Of a DNA stretch of 64,000 nucleotides, positions 22,774 to 33,274 are shown piece after piece. Under the pieces are notes generated by a model. It was not told the origin of the DNA, did no database searches, and was given only the letters and a program-made list of their open reading frames with translations. Origin of the DNA: Ananas comosus (Eukaryota; Streptophyta; Magnoliopsida; Poales; Bromeliaceae); contig NC_033638.1 of NCBI RefSeq assembly GCF_001540865.1, forward strand, positions 2,809,257 through 2,873,256, given 5' to 3'. Every line of letters begins with the position of its first letter. Position 1 is the stretch's first letter. Both the position numbers and the translations under genes were made by a program.

Positions 22774-24209
22774 CTATTAGCTCTTCACGAGCACGACAGT
22801 TGATTCGGAGAGGGTGTGTAGCCTATTTGGCTAGCATTTCGGTGAGTGACGGAGGAGCCGTCAAGATTGAAGATGTCCCAGTTGTGCGAGAATTCGGAGA
22901 TGTGTTTCCAGCTGAGTTGCCGGGTATGCCACCTGATAGGGAAGTTGAGTTTGTGATAGATCTTGCCCCTGAGACTGCCCCAATCTCAAAAGCACCCTAT
23001 AGGATGGCACCCGCTGAGTTGAAAGAGCTGAAGGCACAATTGCAAGATTTATTGGATAAGGGTTTTATTCGACCGAGTGATCTCCCTGGGGAGCCCTGGT
23101 ATTATTTGTTAAGAAGAAGGATGGATCTCTTCGATTGTGTGTGGATTATCGAGAAATAAACAAAGTCACAATCAAGAATAAGCATCCATTACCCCGAATC
23201 GACGATTTATTCGATCAGCTGCAAGGATCAAAGGTGTATTCCAAGATCGATTTGCAGTCAGGTTATCATCAACTTAAGATCAAGCCTGAAGAGGTTTCCA
23301 AGACCGCTTTTAGGACACGGTATGGGCATTATGAATTCACAGTTATGCCATTTGGATTGACAAATGCCCCAGCAGCCTTTATGGATTTAATGAACCGTGT
23401 CTTTAAGCCCTATTTGGATAGGTTTGTGGTCGTGTTTATCGACGATATCTTGATATATTTTCGAAGTGACGAGGAGCATGAAAATCATTTAAGAGTGGTG
23501 TTACAAGTACTTCGAGAAAAGAAATTGTTTGCAAAGTTAAAGAAATGTGAATTTTGGCTTCGAGAAGTGGCATTTCTGGGACATATAATTTCTGAAATAG
23601 GAATCGCGGTGGATCCAAAGAAGATTAAAGCGATTAAAGATTGGCCCAGGCCGACAAATGTTACAGAGATTCGGAGTTTCCTTGGTTTGGCGGGATACTA
23701 CCGAAGATTTGTAGAAGGGTTTGCGAAGATGTCTACTCCTCTTACTCGACTCACTCATAAAGGAGCTAAATTCCTGTGGAATGAAGCGTGTGAAAGAAGC
23801 TTTCAAGAGCTAAAAGAACGGTTGACTACTGCCCCAATCTTAGCACTACCGGTTACTGGAATGGATTATGTGGTTTACAGCGATGCGTCGCTGAATGGAT
23901 TAGGGTGCGTTCTTATGCAGAGTGGCCGAGTAATTGCTTATGCATCTCGGCAATTAAAGGATTATGAAAAGAACTACCCTACACATGATCTAGAGCTGGC
24001 AGCTGTTGTCTTTGCCTTGAAACTCTGGCGTCACTACCTCTATGGTGAGCGTTGCGAAGTTTACACGGATCATAAAAGCTTAAAGTATCTGTTTACTCAG
24101 AAGAAAATTAAACTTGAGACAACGTAGATGGTTGGAGTTGCTCAAGGATTATGATTTGACCATCCTCTATCATCCAGAAAAAGCTAATGTCGTAGCAGAT
24201 GCTTTAAGT
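22761..24209 (+). pseudogene. Reverse transcriptase and RNase H domains
   Basis: RT starts with REFGDVFPAELPGMPP and PYRMAPAELKELKAQL. Two small frameshifts at about 23080-23135 break KGFIRP...CVDYREIN. Then come [27 protein letters not shown] and the catalytic VVFIDDIL (about 23426-23449). RNase H shows SDASLNG (from 23879), [11 protein letters not shown] and [11 protein letters not shown] frameshift near 24105 precedes [18 protein letters not shown] at 24210 sits where Arg is expected. The RT-RH order and FIDD motif are typical of Ty3/gypsy. Confidence 0.92.
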
Positions 24210-24212
24210 TGA

Positions 24213-25781
24213 AAATCGACGAAAAATTTGGCGATGTCGATAACTATGCAACCACTGTTGGTAAAAAAAATGGAGCAGTTGAATTTGGAAGTTGTAGATC
24301 CTGACACGCCTTGGAGACTTATGTCATTAGTGGTGCAACCTACCCTGATCGATCGAATTAAAGAAAAGCAAGCTCAAGATGAATCCCTGCAAAAGATTCG
24401 AGCAAAGATCACTGTTGATCCAATTGGCGATTTTCGAGTGGATGATCAGGGATTGCTAAAATTCGGTGATAGAATTTGTGTGCCTGCTGATCCAAATATT
24501 AAAGAGGAGATTTTAAAGGAAGCACATCAGGCATCGTACACTTTACACCCGGGGAGTACAAAAATGTATAAAGATCTGAAGTCAACTTACTGGTGGCCCG
24601 AAATGAAAAAGAAAGTTGCTGATTTTGTGGCTAGATGCTTAACCTGTCAGTAGGTTAAGGCTGAACATCGACTTCCTGCAGGGAAACTACAGAGTTTACC
24701 CATACCGGTGTGGAAGTGGGAGAGGATTATTATGGATTTCATTGTTGGTTTACCTCGCTCACAAACAGGTCACGATGCCATTTGGGTAATTATGGATAGA
24801 TTGACCAAATCTGCCCACTTTATCCCAATCCATACGGTCTGGTCAGAGGAAAGACTCGCACAAGTATATCTAGATGAAATTGTGCGACTACATGGAGTAC
24901 CAGTCTCTGTTGTTTCTGATCGAGACACACGATTTGTTTCACATTTCTGGAGGAGTTTACAGGAAGCCTTAGATACCTGATTGGATTTTAGTACTGCTTT
25001 CCACCCTCAGAGTGATGGGCAGTCTGAGCGTACCATCGAGACCCTTGAGGATATGTTGCGGGCATGTGTGATTGATTACCAGGGCAGTTGGCCACAGTTC
25101 TTACCAATGGCTGAATTTGCTTATAACAATAGTTATCAAGCAAGCATTCAGATGGCACCTTTTGAAGCCCTTTATGGTAGAAAGTGCAGATCACCTCTTC
25201 ATTGGAGCGAAGTGGGAGAAAGATTAGTTTTGGGTCCAGATGTACTGCAATAAGCTGAAGCTAAAGTTCGACTGGCACGAGAACGTCTATTGACAGCACA
25301 AAGTCGACAAAAGAGCTATGCGGATAAACGTCGGCGAGAACTGGAATTTCAAGTTGGCGATCATGTATTCCTAAAGGTTTCCCCGACAAAGGGGTTTAAG
25401 AGATTTGGTATTCGAGGAAAGCTGAGTCCTCGATTCATTGGACCCTACGAGGTGTTGGATCGGATAGGCCTTGTAGCGTATCGGCTTGCTTTACCGCCGA
25501 ACCTATCGGGAGTACACAATGTATTTCATGTATCTACACTATGAAAGTATGTTTTTGATCCAACCCACATATTGGAAAGTACTCCAGTGGATTTACGAGA
25601 AGATTTGAGCTTTGAGGAACATCCAGTAAGAATACTGGCTCAAGAGGTGAAACGAGTTCGAAACCGCGAAATCTCCTACGTAAAGATACTTTGGAGCAAT
25701 CACGATGAACGAGAAGCCACTTGGGAATTGGAGAGTGCAATGCAAGAGCACTATCCCTACCATTTTTCGATGGAATCTTGA
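24213..25781 (+). pseudogene. Integrase with GPY/F and chromodomain-like tail
   Basis: Zinc-binding HHCC (H...HPGSTKMYKDL...CLTC, 24523-24650). Catalytic core: Asp in IMDFIVG (24735), Asp in SDRDTRF (24918) and Glu in GQSERTIE (25026), with exactly 35 residues between the last two (D-x35-E). The GPY/F module follows ([13 protein letters not shown], from about 25425). A C-terminal segment ILAQEVKRVRNREISYVKILW...ATWELE (25630-25740) looks like a plant chromovirus chromodomain, which targets insertion to heterochromatin. Four in-frame stops interrupt one continuous frame: TAG 24651, TGA 24978, TAA 25251, TGA 25542. Confidence 0.92.
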
Positions 25782-25818
25782 GGTAAGTATTTACAAGTTT
25801 CGCGGACGAAACTTCTTT

Positions 25819-25833
25819 TTAGGAGGGGTGAAA
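25819..25833 (+). promoter_or_regulatory. Polypurine tract
   Basis: TTAGGAGGGGTGAAA immediately before the 3' LTR, the primer for plus-strand DNA synthesis. The AGGAGGGG core is shared with the PPT at 49469. Confidence 0.85.
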
Positions 25834-28513
25834 TGTAATACACTGAACTTGTGTAAATTGCGGAGTTCGAGTGTGTGGAATGGAATGTGGAACTATCCTA
25901 CATGTTCTAAAAGGCTTGGACAAGTTTTTGGACAAGTTAGAGAGTGATTGGATGGCTTAAAGCAAGAAAGTGCATTGCTGTAGCCTTTTTCTCGAAATTT
26001 TGCATTGTCTACCGGTACAGCCATCGCCCTGTACCGGTACAGCAAGCAGTAGCAGCTGCAGCTGCGTGGCAGCATGACTATTTTGGTCATTTCACTTCAT
26101 CTATCCATCCTTATCTCTCCCAGCTCGACCCTGAGGATGCTTATCACTTGTAAGCTCAGGGGAAATAGGGTTTTTGGCTCTCCACTTCTTTCTTTCTCTA
26201 GAATTTTCTCCCTCGACATAAAAGTCGCCGTTTTGCGCTGTTTCCGCGCCGCGCTTGTTGCTCGCTGATTGGAGGACTCAAGGGAAGTTGTTGGCACGTG
26301 GGGAGAAGGAGTTTTGCTGTGTTGCTGTGAGGTTACTATCAGGGGAAGCTGAATCCCAGCTTTAGAGAGGTAATCAACTCGATTTCTCTCTAGTTTACGG
26401 TTTAGTATTGAATTTGGACGCCTTTTAGTTTTGTTGCTTCCAACTGAGCTAGAAGTTGTTTACAGCAGTAAAGAGAGGTTATTTTGACTGTGAATTACAT
26501 ACTTTAGCTCAGAGAAAAGTTGTTTTAAAGCTTGATAAAGATAAATAGTGAATTATGACTCTAATTCGAAGCTATATGCGGATTAATTGAGCGAATTGAT
26601 GCAGTTTGGATTTGTTCCTTCGCAGCAGGTTTTTGAACCACTTGGGGCTAATTTGGTGACCAGGGAGACTAGTTTGGAAGGTGTTCCAACTGAGGGTAAG
26701 CTGAAATTTCTGTGAGAAAACTAAATTTACAAGATTCCGACTATATCTATTAGTATCTAACGATTTTGATGCCGTTTCGACGTTGTTTGCAGCGAGAGTG
26801 CGATCGACTCTTGGAGTGACTTTAGCTGACTTGTGAAAACTCTTGAAGACTCAACTTGAGGTATTAAGCTAGCCCGAAGCAGGGAATTAAGTTATTACTG
26901 TGTACTATGTGTGATTGGGGCCGAAATTGGATTATTAAGTAATCGTTTCGACGCGGTTTTGATGCTTTGTTTTCAGTAGGTCGAGAGACCGTGTGAGCTG
27001 AGTTTGGAGCTTCTGTTGGGCTGTTTTGAACTTAGTGATAGGTGGGTTTGACCTAACCAGAGCAAGTGAAGCTCCCCTATGTTCTATATGTCACTATAGA
27101 ATGGGTTTTGTAGTGCACTTTTTGCGACTATATGATTGACATGAGTTTGGACATCTTTGCAACCATGTTTGATATGTTTGACATTGTACCTCTATGAAGT
27201 AGAGATGAAATAGAGAGATTGCAAACATAAAAGTATTTATGATCATGTCTAATACTGTAGAATGACTCATGAACAAATGTAGGATGCACTTATAAAGTAG
27301 AGAACAATGACATTCCTTTGACTCTAAAGTAGAGAACTATGACATGCTTATGACTATGTTGACAGTGCCATAATAGTGGAAAGATTATAATGCCATGTGA
27401 TTTAGCATTACTCTTACATGTTTACAATCTAGTGGATACTAGTTCTTGTTACTATTTGTATATTGAAATTCCGATCAGAGGATCAAGGGTAAGAACATTG
27501 CAAATGAAACCATGATAATTGAGACATGTGGACAATGGAATATGCTTGCTTGCCATCGTGCTCATTCGCACACGCTTGTGCTGGTCGCTCCCTACAAGCG
27601 GGCACTCCGGAGTTGGCCTACTCGACAGTTGCTCGTCCATGCGGGATTGGGTGCCGAAATGGATTGCCGTGGGGAGTGCATACTACCACGGGGCCATTAG
27701 GCGCGACGCAAGCCGGACTACCTTAGGTAGATCCTGATGAATGAAAGGAAAACTCTATTGAGGTGAAAGTACTAAATGACAAAGGACAGTAATGAATGCT
27801 TACTAGTTAAAGTGTACAGTAGTTACTTTCACATTCATGCTTATATTCATGTTTATGTTCATGGTTACAGAAGTTGCTATATCTCTATTATGCAAATGAT
27901 TCATTACTGTAGAAAGTTATTACATGTTAATTACATGCTTATTACCTGTTAGCATCATGCTTATATATCATGCAATTGTCGTTTTTGCTTTCATTTAGTA
28001 CATCATGAGCCTAGTGGTGTAATTCGCCGAGGCTGGTGGCTTACCCACTGGGAACTATTGTTTATAGTTCTCACGTCCTTTTTGGTGGTTGTTTTTACAG
28101 AGCCATCTACAGGAGCGGCTAGGGATCGTGGCAAGGGAGTCGCGTCTAGCTAGACATTGCTAGGAGCATGCTAGTCGATCACCTTGCTACTCGGGTTACG
28201 GCCGAGGGTGATGTCCCTATGTATAGAGAGACCACCATTGTACCTATCTTTTGTATACTCCGTGATGTATATTTACTCTTTGGACAGATATTATAGTTGT
28301 GATACTTCACGTTTTGTTGAGCTTGTGGATTAATTACTCCTTGTTCTATTGTTAATAGTCTTTGTGACTTTTACTATGCTCAGATATCAGGATAGAATTA
28401 TTTTATGTTTTTACTCCTATCGATTTGTTTCTTGTAGACGCCTTATATACTGCATGTGTTTGGCGGGTCTGTGCACGTACCGGATATGCTTCCGCTGGTA
28501 CCTGGGCGTGACA
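25834..28513 (+). repeat. 3' LTR of the Ty3/gypsy element
   Basis: 2680 bp, TGTAATACACTGAAC...GGGCGTGACA. Same landmarks as the 5' LTR: palindromes at 26011-26041, hairpin 28052-28070, box at 28124. The extra ~196 bp (27496-27690) resemble the LTR at 5899 (about 7375-7580), so the longer form is probably ancestral and the 5' LTR has the deletion. Confidence 0.92.
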
Positions 28514-29852
28514 GAATTATACTTGACATGCCACTCATGAATCTCCTATGTTCAATGACACTAGGTTTTATTGCCACTCTCGTCCTTGTTATTTATACTT
28601 AGAATTTTTAGTTTACAAGCTATATTTGTCGAGTTCTTTACTCTACTTAGAGTTCATCGATCTAAGTGTTCATTCTCCAAGGATGGTCCATACACAACAA
28701 CACTTGCATTCATGTAGCATTTAGTTCATGCACTAACTTAGCATATACTCTATGCATTTATTTACACTTTTCGCATGCATTTACTAATAGCATTTTAACT
28801 ATGCATTTATATAACATCTATGTCATTCATGTCATTTAGCATCTAGCTCATGCATTTTGCTAACATGTCTCATGCATTCCTTTGCACGTATGACATGTAT
28901 TCTTTAGCCTCCACTTCATGCACTTATGTAACATCTTATGGTAGGTAATAACATTAAGCATAATATAATTTATGCACTTCACATTATCACATACAACCTA
29001 CCAACTACACATGCATCAACAATATTCACACTTCACTTTGGCATGGAAGTGAGCTAAATATTTTGGTGAGCACAACCCACCTCGAATCGCTCTCCGATTA
29101 CTTGTCGTCACTTGCAATCGGCCTTCCGCGACACCCGTTGCCCGGTTCTACCCGAACTCGCACTCGTCCACCAAACGGCCACCAATCCACAATCCGAAAA
29201 TTAAAGGTCTATAACTTGATGCCACGATGCTCCGAATCCGTTCTCGTGATTTTTGGACGTTGCCTCGGCCCTCCAGGCGGAAACGTAGCCGAAATGTCCG
29301 TTTCTTAAATATCCTAACGTAGGCTCGACGAATCCCCGAACTGACTTCGCCAACGCGTTAAAAATACCTTCAATTAGGTTTACACAGGGTCAATTTACAT
29401 TTAAACCCACCTAGGGCAAAAACCACGATTTTGGTGCCCTAACAATGTCATTTTGCCTAATACCTTGGTTTGATCTCTTTGCTAAGCAAAAACAAGCTTA
29501 GAATCATCTAGAAACTTATCTAGAACCATTACTAGGCCATTCAAACCATTAATAGGGTATTTAGAACAAACCCTAGAAATCCACCATGAGAGCACATGAA
29601 GAAAACAAGGTTTTCATGTGTTCTATGGTCTCAACAAGGTTTCTACTCTTGTAAGAAGATCAAATTCAAAAGATCTTGGGTGTAAAACCAAATCCTAATA
29701 TCAATCTTACAAGAAAGCTCCAATCTCCACTTGATCTCCTCCAAATCCACCTCTAACCCACCTTGGTAGAGAGCTTCTGGAGAGAGAAAGGGAGAGAAAT
29801 AAGAGAGGAGGGGTGTTCTCAGCTGGGAACAAGAGAAAAGAGGGGTTGGGGT

Positions 29853-29860
29853 CTTATATA
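29853..29860 (-). promoter_or_regulatory. LTR B TATA box
   Basis: The minus strand reads TATATAAG, followed by a C/T-rich leader and preceded by two GTACCGGTACA-type palindromes within about 190 bp. Good core-promoter match. Confidence 0.65.
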
Positions 29861-30498
29861 GGCTGCTACAATAGCAAATAAGCTCTTATTCTTTTCATAT
29901 TTGCAGCAAACCAACCTGCTGTTTTCGCAGCACTGTGTACCGGTACACATCAGGGGTGTCACTGGTTAAACAGCTACGCAATAGCCAAACCCGAGAGCTT
30001 TCTTCTTGGATAAAACACTGCGTACCGGTACAAAATAGTTCTGTCACCGGTTAACAGCCTTTTCAGGACTTAGCCAATTTTTTTCAGCTTTTCTCCGTTT
30101 TTGCTTATTTTCGCTCATTAGGCCTCCGATTCATCTCAAATTGCACCGAGACCCCCAAAACATGTTTTCGAGCGTGTTTCAACCATCTTTTCATCTACGC
30201 TTATCCCGAATTTAGTCCATAGCCCCACATAGCTTTTCGGGTTCCGTTTTCGCGCCCAACGCGCACCGAAACACCCGAGTGCTCCCGAACTTCACCGGAA
30301 TCATTCTAATGGCTTTCTAAACTAACATACACCGTAACTTCATAATTATAGAAGTTCGGTATGTTACAAAAGCGGCGACTATAAATTGTGAAACTCGGAT
30401 TCTAGCACCCTAGCGACCGTGCGAGGTGGGTGGTGCTATATATCCAAAACAGTTGGATTTCTCTTTATGTCTAATGTCACCTATTGAGCATGTATGTG

Positions 30499-32952
30499 TG
30501 TCACGCCCCAATCCCCGCCAATTTGGTCGGGTTCGGGTCACGTCAACAGACGCCGAACGGACAGAGCCTCCCCTGTCCGCCCAAGGCTCTACCACAAGTA
30601 TAAATAGGCAATCAACAAGAGAATTGCATATATAATACAAGGCTTGCACGAGGGCAAGCAACAACGGAAGCGAAAGCTCTAAGCTAATTAAGCAACATAC
30701 AAGATATTCGATTTGATTTAAACCAAATTCAAGTAAACAAAGCTATTACATTCCATTCAACCATCATATCTTTTACATTTAGTCATCCACCAAATACATG
30801 ATTGTTTACACTTTTCATTCCTAAATCAACGAAATAAAGTTGATACATGTATAACAAAAGGGAATGACTACAAAATGTATAAAGTCCCGGTGGCCGCTAC
30901 CTACGGCGCCAAACCCTTGCCTCGGTCCTCCGCCGCCCCGCTCGTGCTAGGACCTGTAGTGTTAGTGGTGTGAGAACTACAACGAAGTTCCCAGTGGGCT
31001 CGGCATCCGACCTCACCGACTTACCTACTAGGTCTATCCAGGCATAAGTATTTCAAAGAAAAGAAATGTAACCAATACTGAATGCAACTAATACTATGCC
31101 TGCAAAAAGAAGTCAGTAGAAATAAATCTCAATGCGATAATAGAAATGCATGCATGCTCCAATCATAATCAAGTTTTGGCTCTTACCCAATCTTACCGGT
31201 TAACTCTGTTAACCCCAATAACTCACAACCCAAAATCCCTTAATAACGGGGGACTCGAACCTCCCTAGGGACCGTCAACTGGTGGGACTTTACCACGCCC
31301 AGTGGTGACCAACTCCGGAGCGCACCGCTCGAGGGGGAGCGACCTCCCTCAAGCCAAGACGAAATGTGAGTATCGATCTAATCCTCAACTTGAGGACTCA
31401 TAGCCACTAGTCACAATGCCAATGTCACGATAGGTCTCTACCTATTCACTCTTGCCACTCTCAAGGCTTTACCGTTGACGATGTCAAAATGGGTTAAACT
31501 ATATTCACAGTTCATCTCTCAATGCCAATCTTGTTTCTATGTCAATGTCACCCTTGTTTTCTATTGTCCAAGTCCATTCTCACATTCACACAACTTGAGG
31601 GTCCAATCACACATGTCCATTTTGGTTCTATCATTCTCTATGTTCAACTACGTTAGAAGCATATAAATGAAGTCAAACCAAGTTCCACATGTAGCTACCC
31701 TACTATGCATGAATGGGTATATATATATATATATTCTCAAAAATAGAGAAATAGACATAGAGGGGAATCCAACGATTCCGGCGTGCACCCCCCACCTCTA
31801 TTGGTCGTGTGGGTGTAGAATATTAAGGCCCCCGCACTTTACGAAAGCCGATTCCGCGCCCTATAATCAAAATAGTGCCATATTAGGCCTTTTTGTACAT
31901 GAACTATACTCTATCATTTTCGCAAGGTTAAACGGAGGTGTCCAACGTGTTTAGGGTACCCCCAATTAGGTTTCTACGGGGTCAATTTGTCCCCGAACAA
32001 TCCTAGGGCAAAAGCCCCAAATTCAAGCCCTAATATTACCATTTAGGGTTTTTCCATGAATCGATCCCAACCCTACGCAAAGAATAGCATAGGATCATCT
32101 AAGAAGCATCCTAGCAAGGTTTCTAGACCTTTGGTACCAACCCTAGGGCTCCAAACACCACTTCCAAGGATTCACCATGAGAGCACCTTGAGCTCTCATG
32201 GGTACCATGGTATTCATGGCTCAAAAGAGCCCCCAAAGCCTCTAAGGAGCACAAAGCTCCCATTCCCCAAGCCAAAATCCAAACCCTAGAGGAAAAACCT
32301 ACAAAACTTATCTCTAGTCCAAGCTCCACCAAGATTCTTCTTGTTGGAGAGCTCCTAAAACCTCCAAAGCTCCAAATCCACCTTCTTCTCCAAGCTCTTC
32401 TTCTTCTTCTCCAAGCTCTAGGGGAGTTCTAGAGAGAGAAAGAGGGGAAATGGGAGAGAAGGGTGAAAATGACTGTGGGAGAGAGGGGATGGGCCACATA
32501 TTGTGTTGTAACAATTGCACATAAGCCCCTCCACTTGTTTCCCATCAATCTGCCCAGACTGGGCAGATTTCGCCTTCGGGGACCGGTCTCCCCGACCTGG
32601 GACCGGTTCCCGAACGGGGGTTTTTCAGGACTTAGCCAAATTTTCGAGTCTCTCAGCTGTTGCGCAGCGAGGGACCGGTCTGCCCGTCAGGGACCGGTCT
32701 CACCACCAGGGACCGGTAGCCTCAGGACTTCCTGGCAGGCTGCGCGTACGGGGACCGGTCTCTCCTTCAGGGACCGGCCCCGAGAGCACAAAATCTGGGA
32801 CTTAGCCAGATTTTCAGATTACTCTCTCAGGTCCCTTCTAGCTTCACTTATGGACTCTAATGTGCTTAGGGTCCACTCAAACTTGTTCAATTCCGTGTTC
32901 CGCTCATTTTGACGGAACTCGGCACGATTTACAAGGGATGTGGTATGTTACA
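30499..32952 (-). mobile_element. Solo LTR (minus) nested in LTR A
   Basis: Plus-strand ends TGTCACGCCCC (30499) and GGTATGTTACA (32952), 2454 bp, perfect TSD atgtg (30494-30498, 32953-32957). Minus-strand order: GACCGGTC palindromes (32790-32575), promoter motif TGGAGGGGCTTATGTGCAA (about 32535-32515), CT-rich leader, hairpin GGGAACTTC/GTTCTC (30995-30965) and box CAAGGGTTTGGCGCC (30927-30908). It splits LTR A just after GTATGTGTG. Confidence 0.9.
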
Positions 32953-33274
32953 ATGTGTATATGTAGGATTCATGCATTATAGGGTTAAATGAGAACATGT
33001 GAATATTTCTTACATGCTTTTAGTATAAAGATGCATATGAGTTAGTAATGAGACATTGGATAGTTTTGAACCCTATAGATGTATGAATTGAGACAAGAAC
33101 CTAGTTGAGGTAGAGAACATGGTGACATTGTGACAAGTGAGTGAAATAGCACCTTGTGGCATTGAATGCTAGGGAATGAGACACTTTGTGTGTTGTGGCA
33201 TTAGTGGACATGGCATCCTCATAGTTGTGGGTTGGATCAAACTAACCTGTAAGTCTTATGCTTAAGGGGCGGTC

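Larger units (their letters stand above)
18130..28513 (+). mobile_element. Complete Ty3/gypsy chromovirus retrotransposon (defective)
   Basis: 10.4 kb element with both LTRs (18130-20613, 25834-28513), PBS, gag, protease, RT, RNase H, integrase with chromodomain-like tail, and PPT. TSD aaatt (18125-18129) and gaatt (28514-28518), one mismatch. The LTRs look very similar apart from a ~196-bp indel, suggesting fairly recent insertion. The coding region has at least nine in-frame stops and about four frameshifts, so it is not autonomous now. Domain order gag-PR-RT-RH-IN plus C-terminal chromodomain-like segment fits plant chromoviruses (Tekay/Del-like is my best guess). Confidence 0.93.
10469..30368 (-). 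mobile_element. Solo LTR B (minus), split by three later insertions
   Basis: Plus-strand ends are TGTCACGCCCC at 10469 and GTATGTTACA at 30368, the inverted form of TGTAACATACC...GGGGCGTGACA. Perfect TSD aaagc (10464-10468, 30369-30373). Own sequence is 10469-10896, 14038-15051, 17965-18129 and 28519-30368, about 3.46 kb. Minus-strand order: ACCGGTTA/GTACCGGTACA palindromes (about 30050-29935), TATATAAG at 29860-29853, CT-rich leader. The conserved hairpin at 14063-14090 is separated from its GGCAAGGGCGTAG box (10840-10880) by the LTR at 10897. Confidence 0.87.

Noticed and set aside
22761..24127. RT frames as a working reverse transcriptase gene
   Set aside because: Frameshifts near 22750, 23080-23135 and 24105 plus a stop at 24210 break it.
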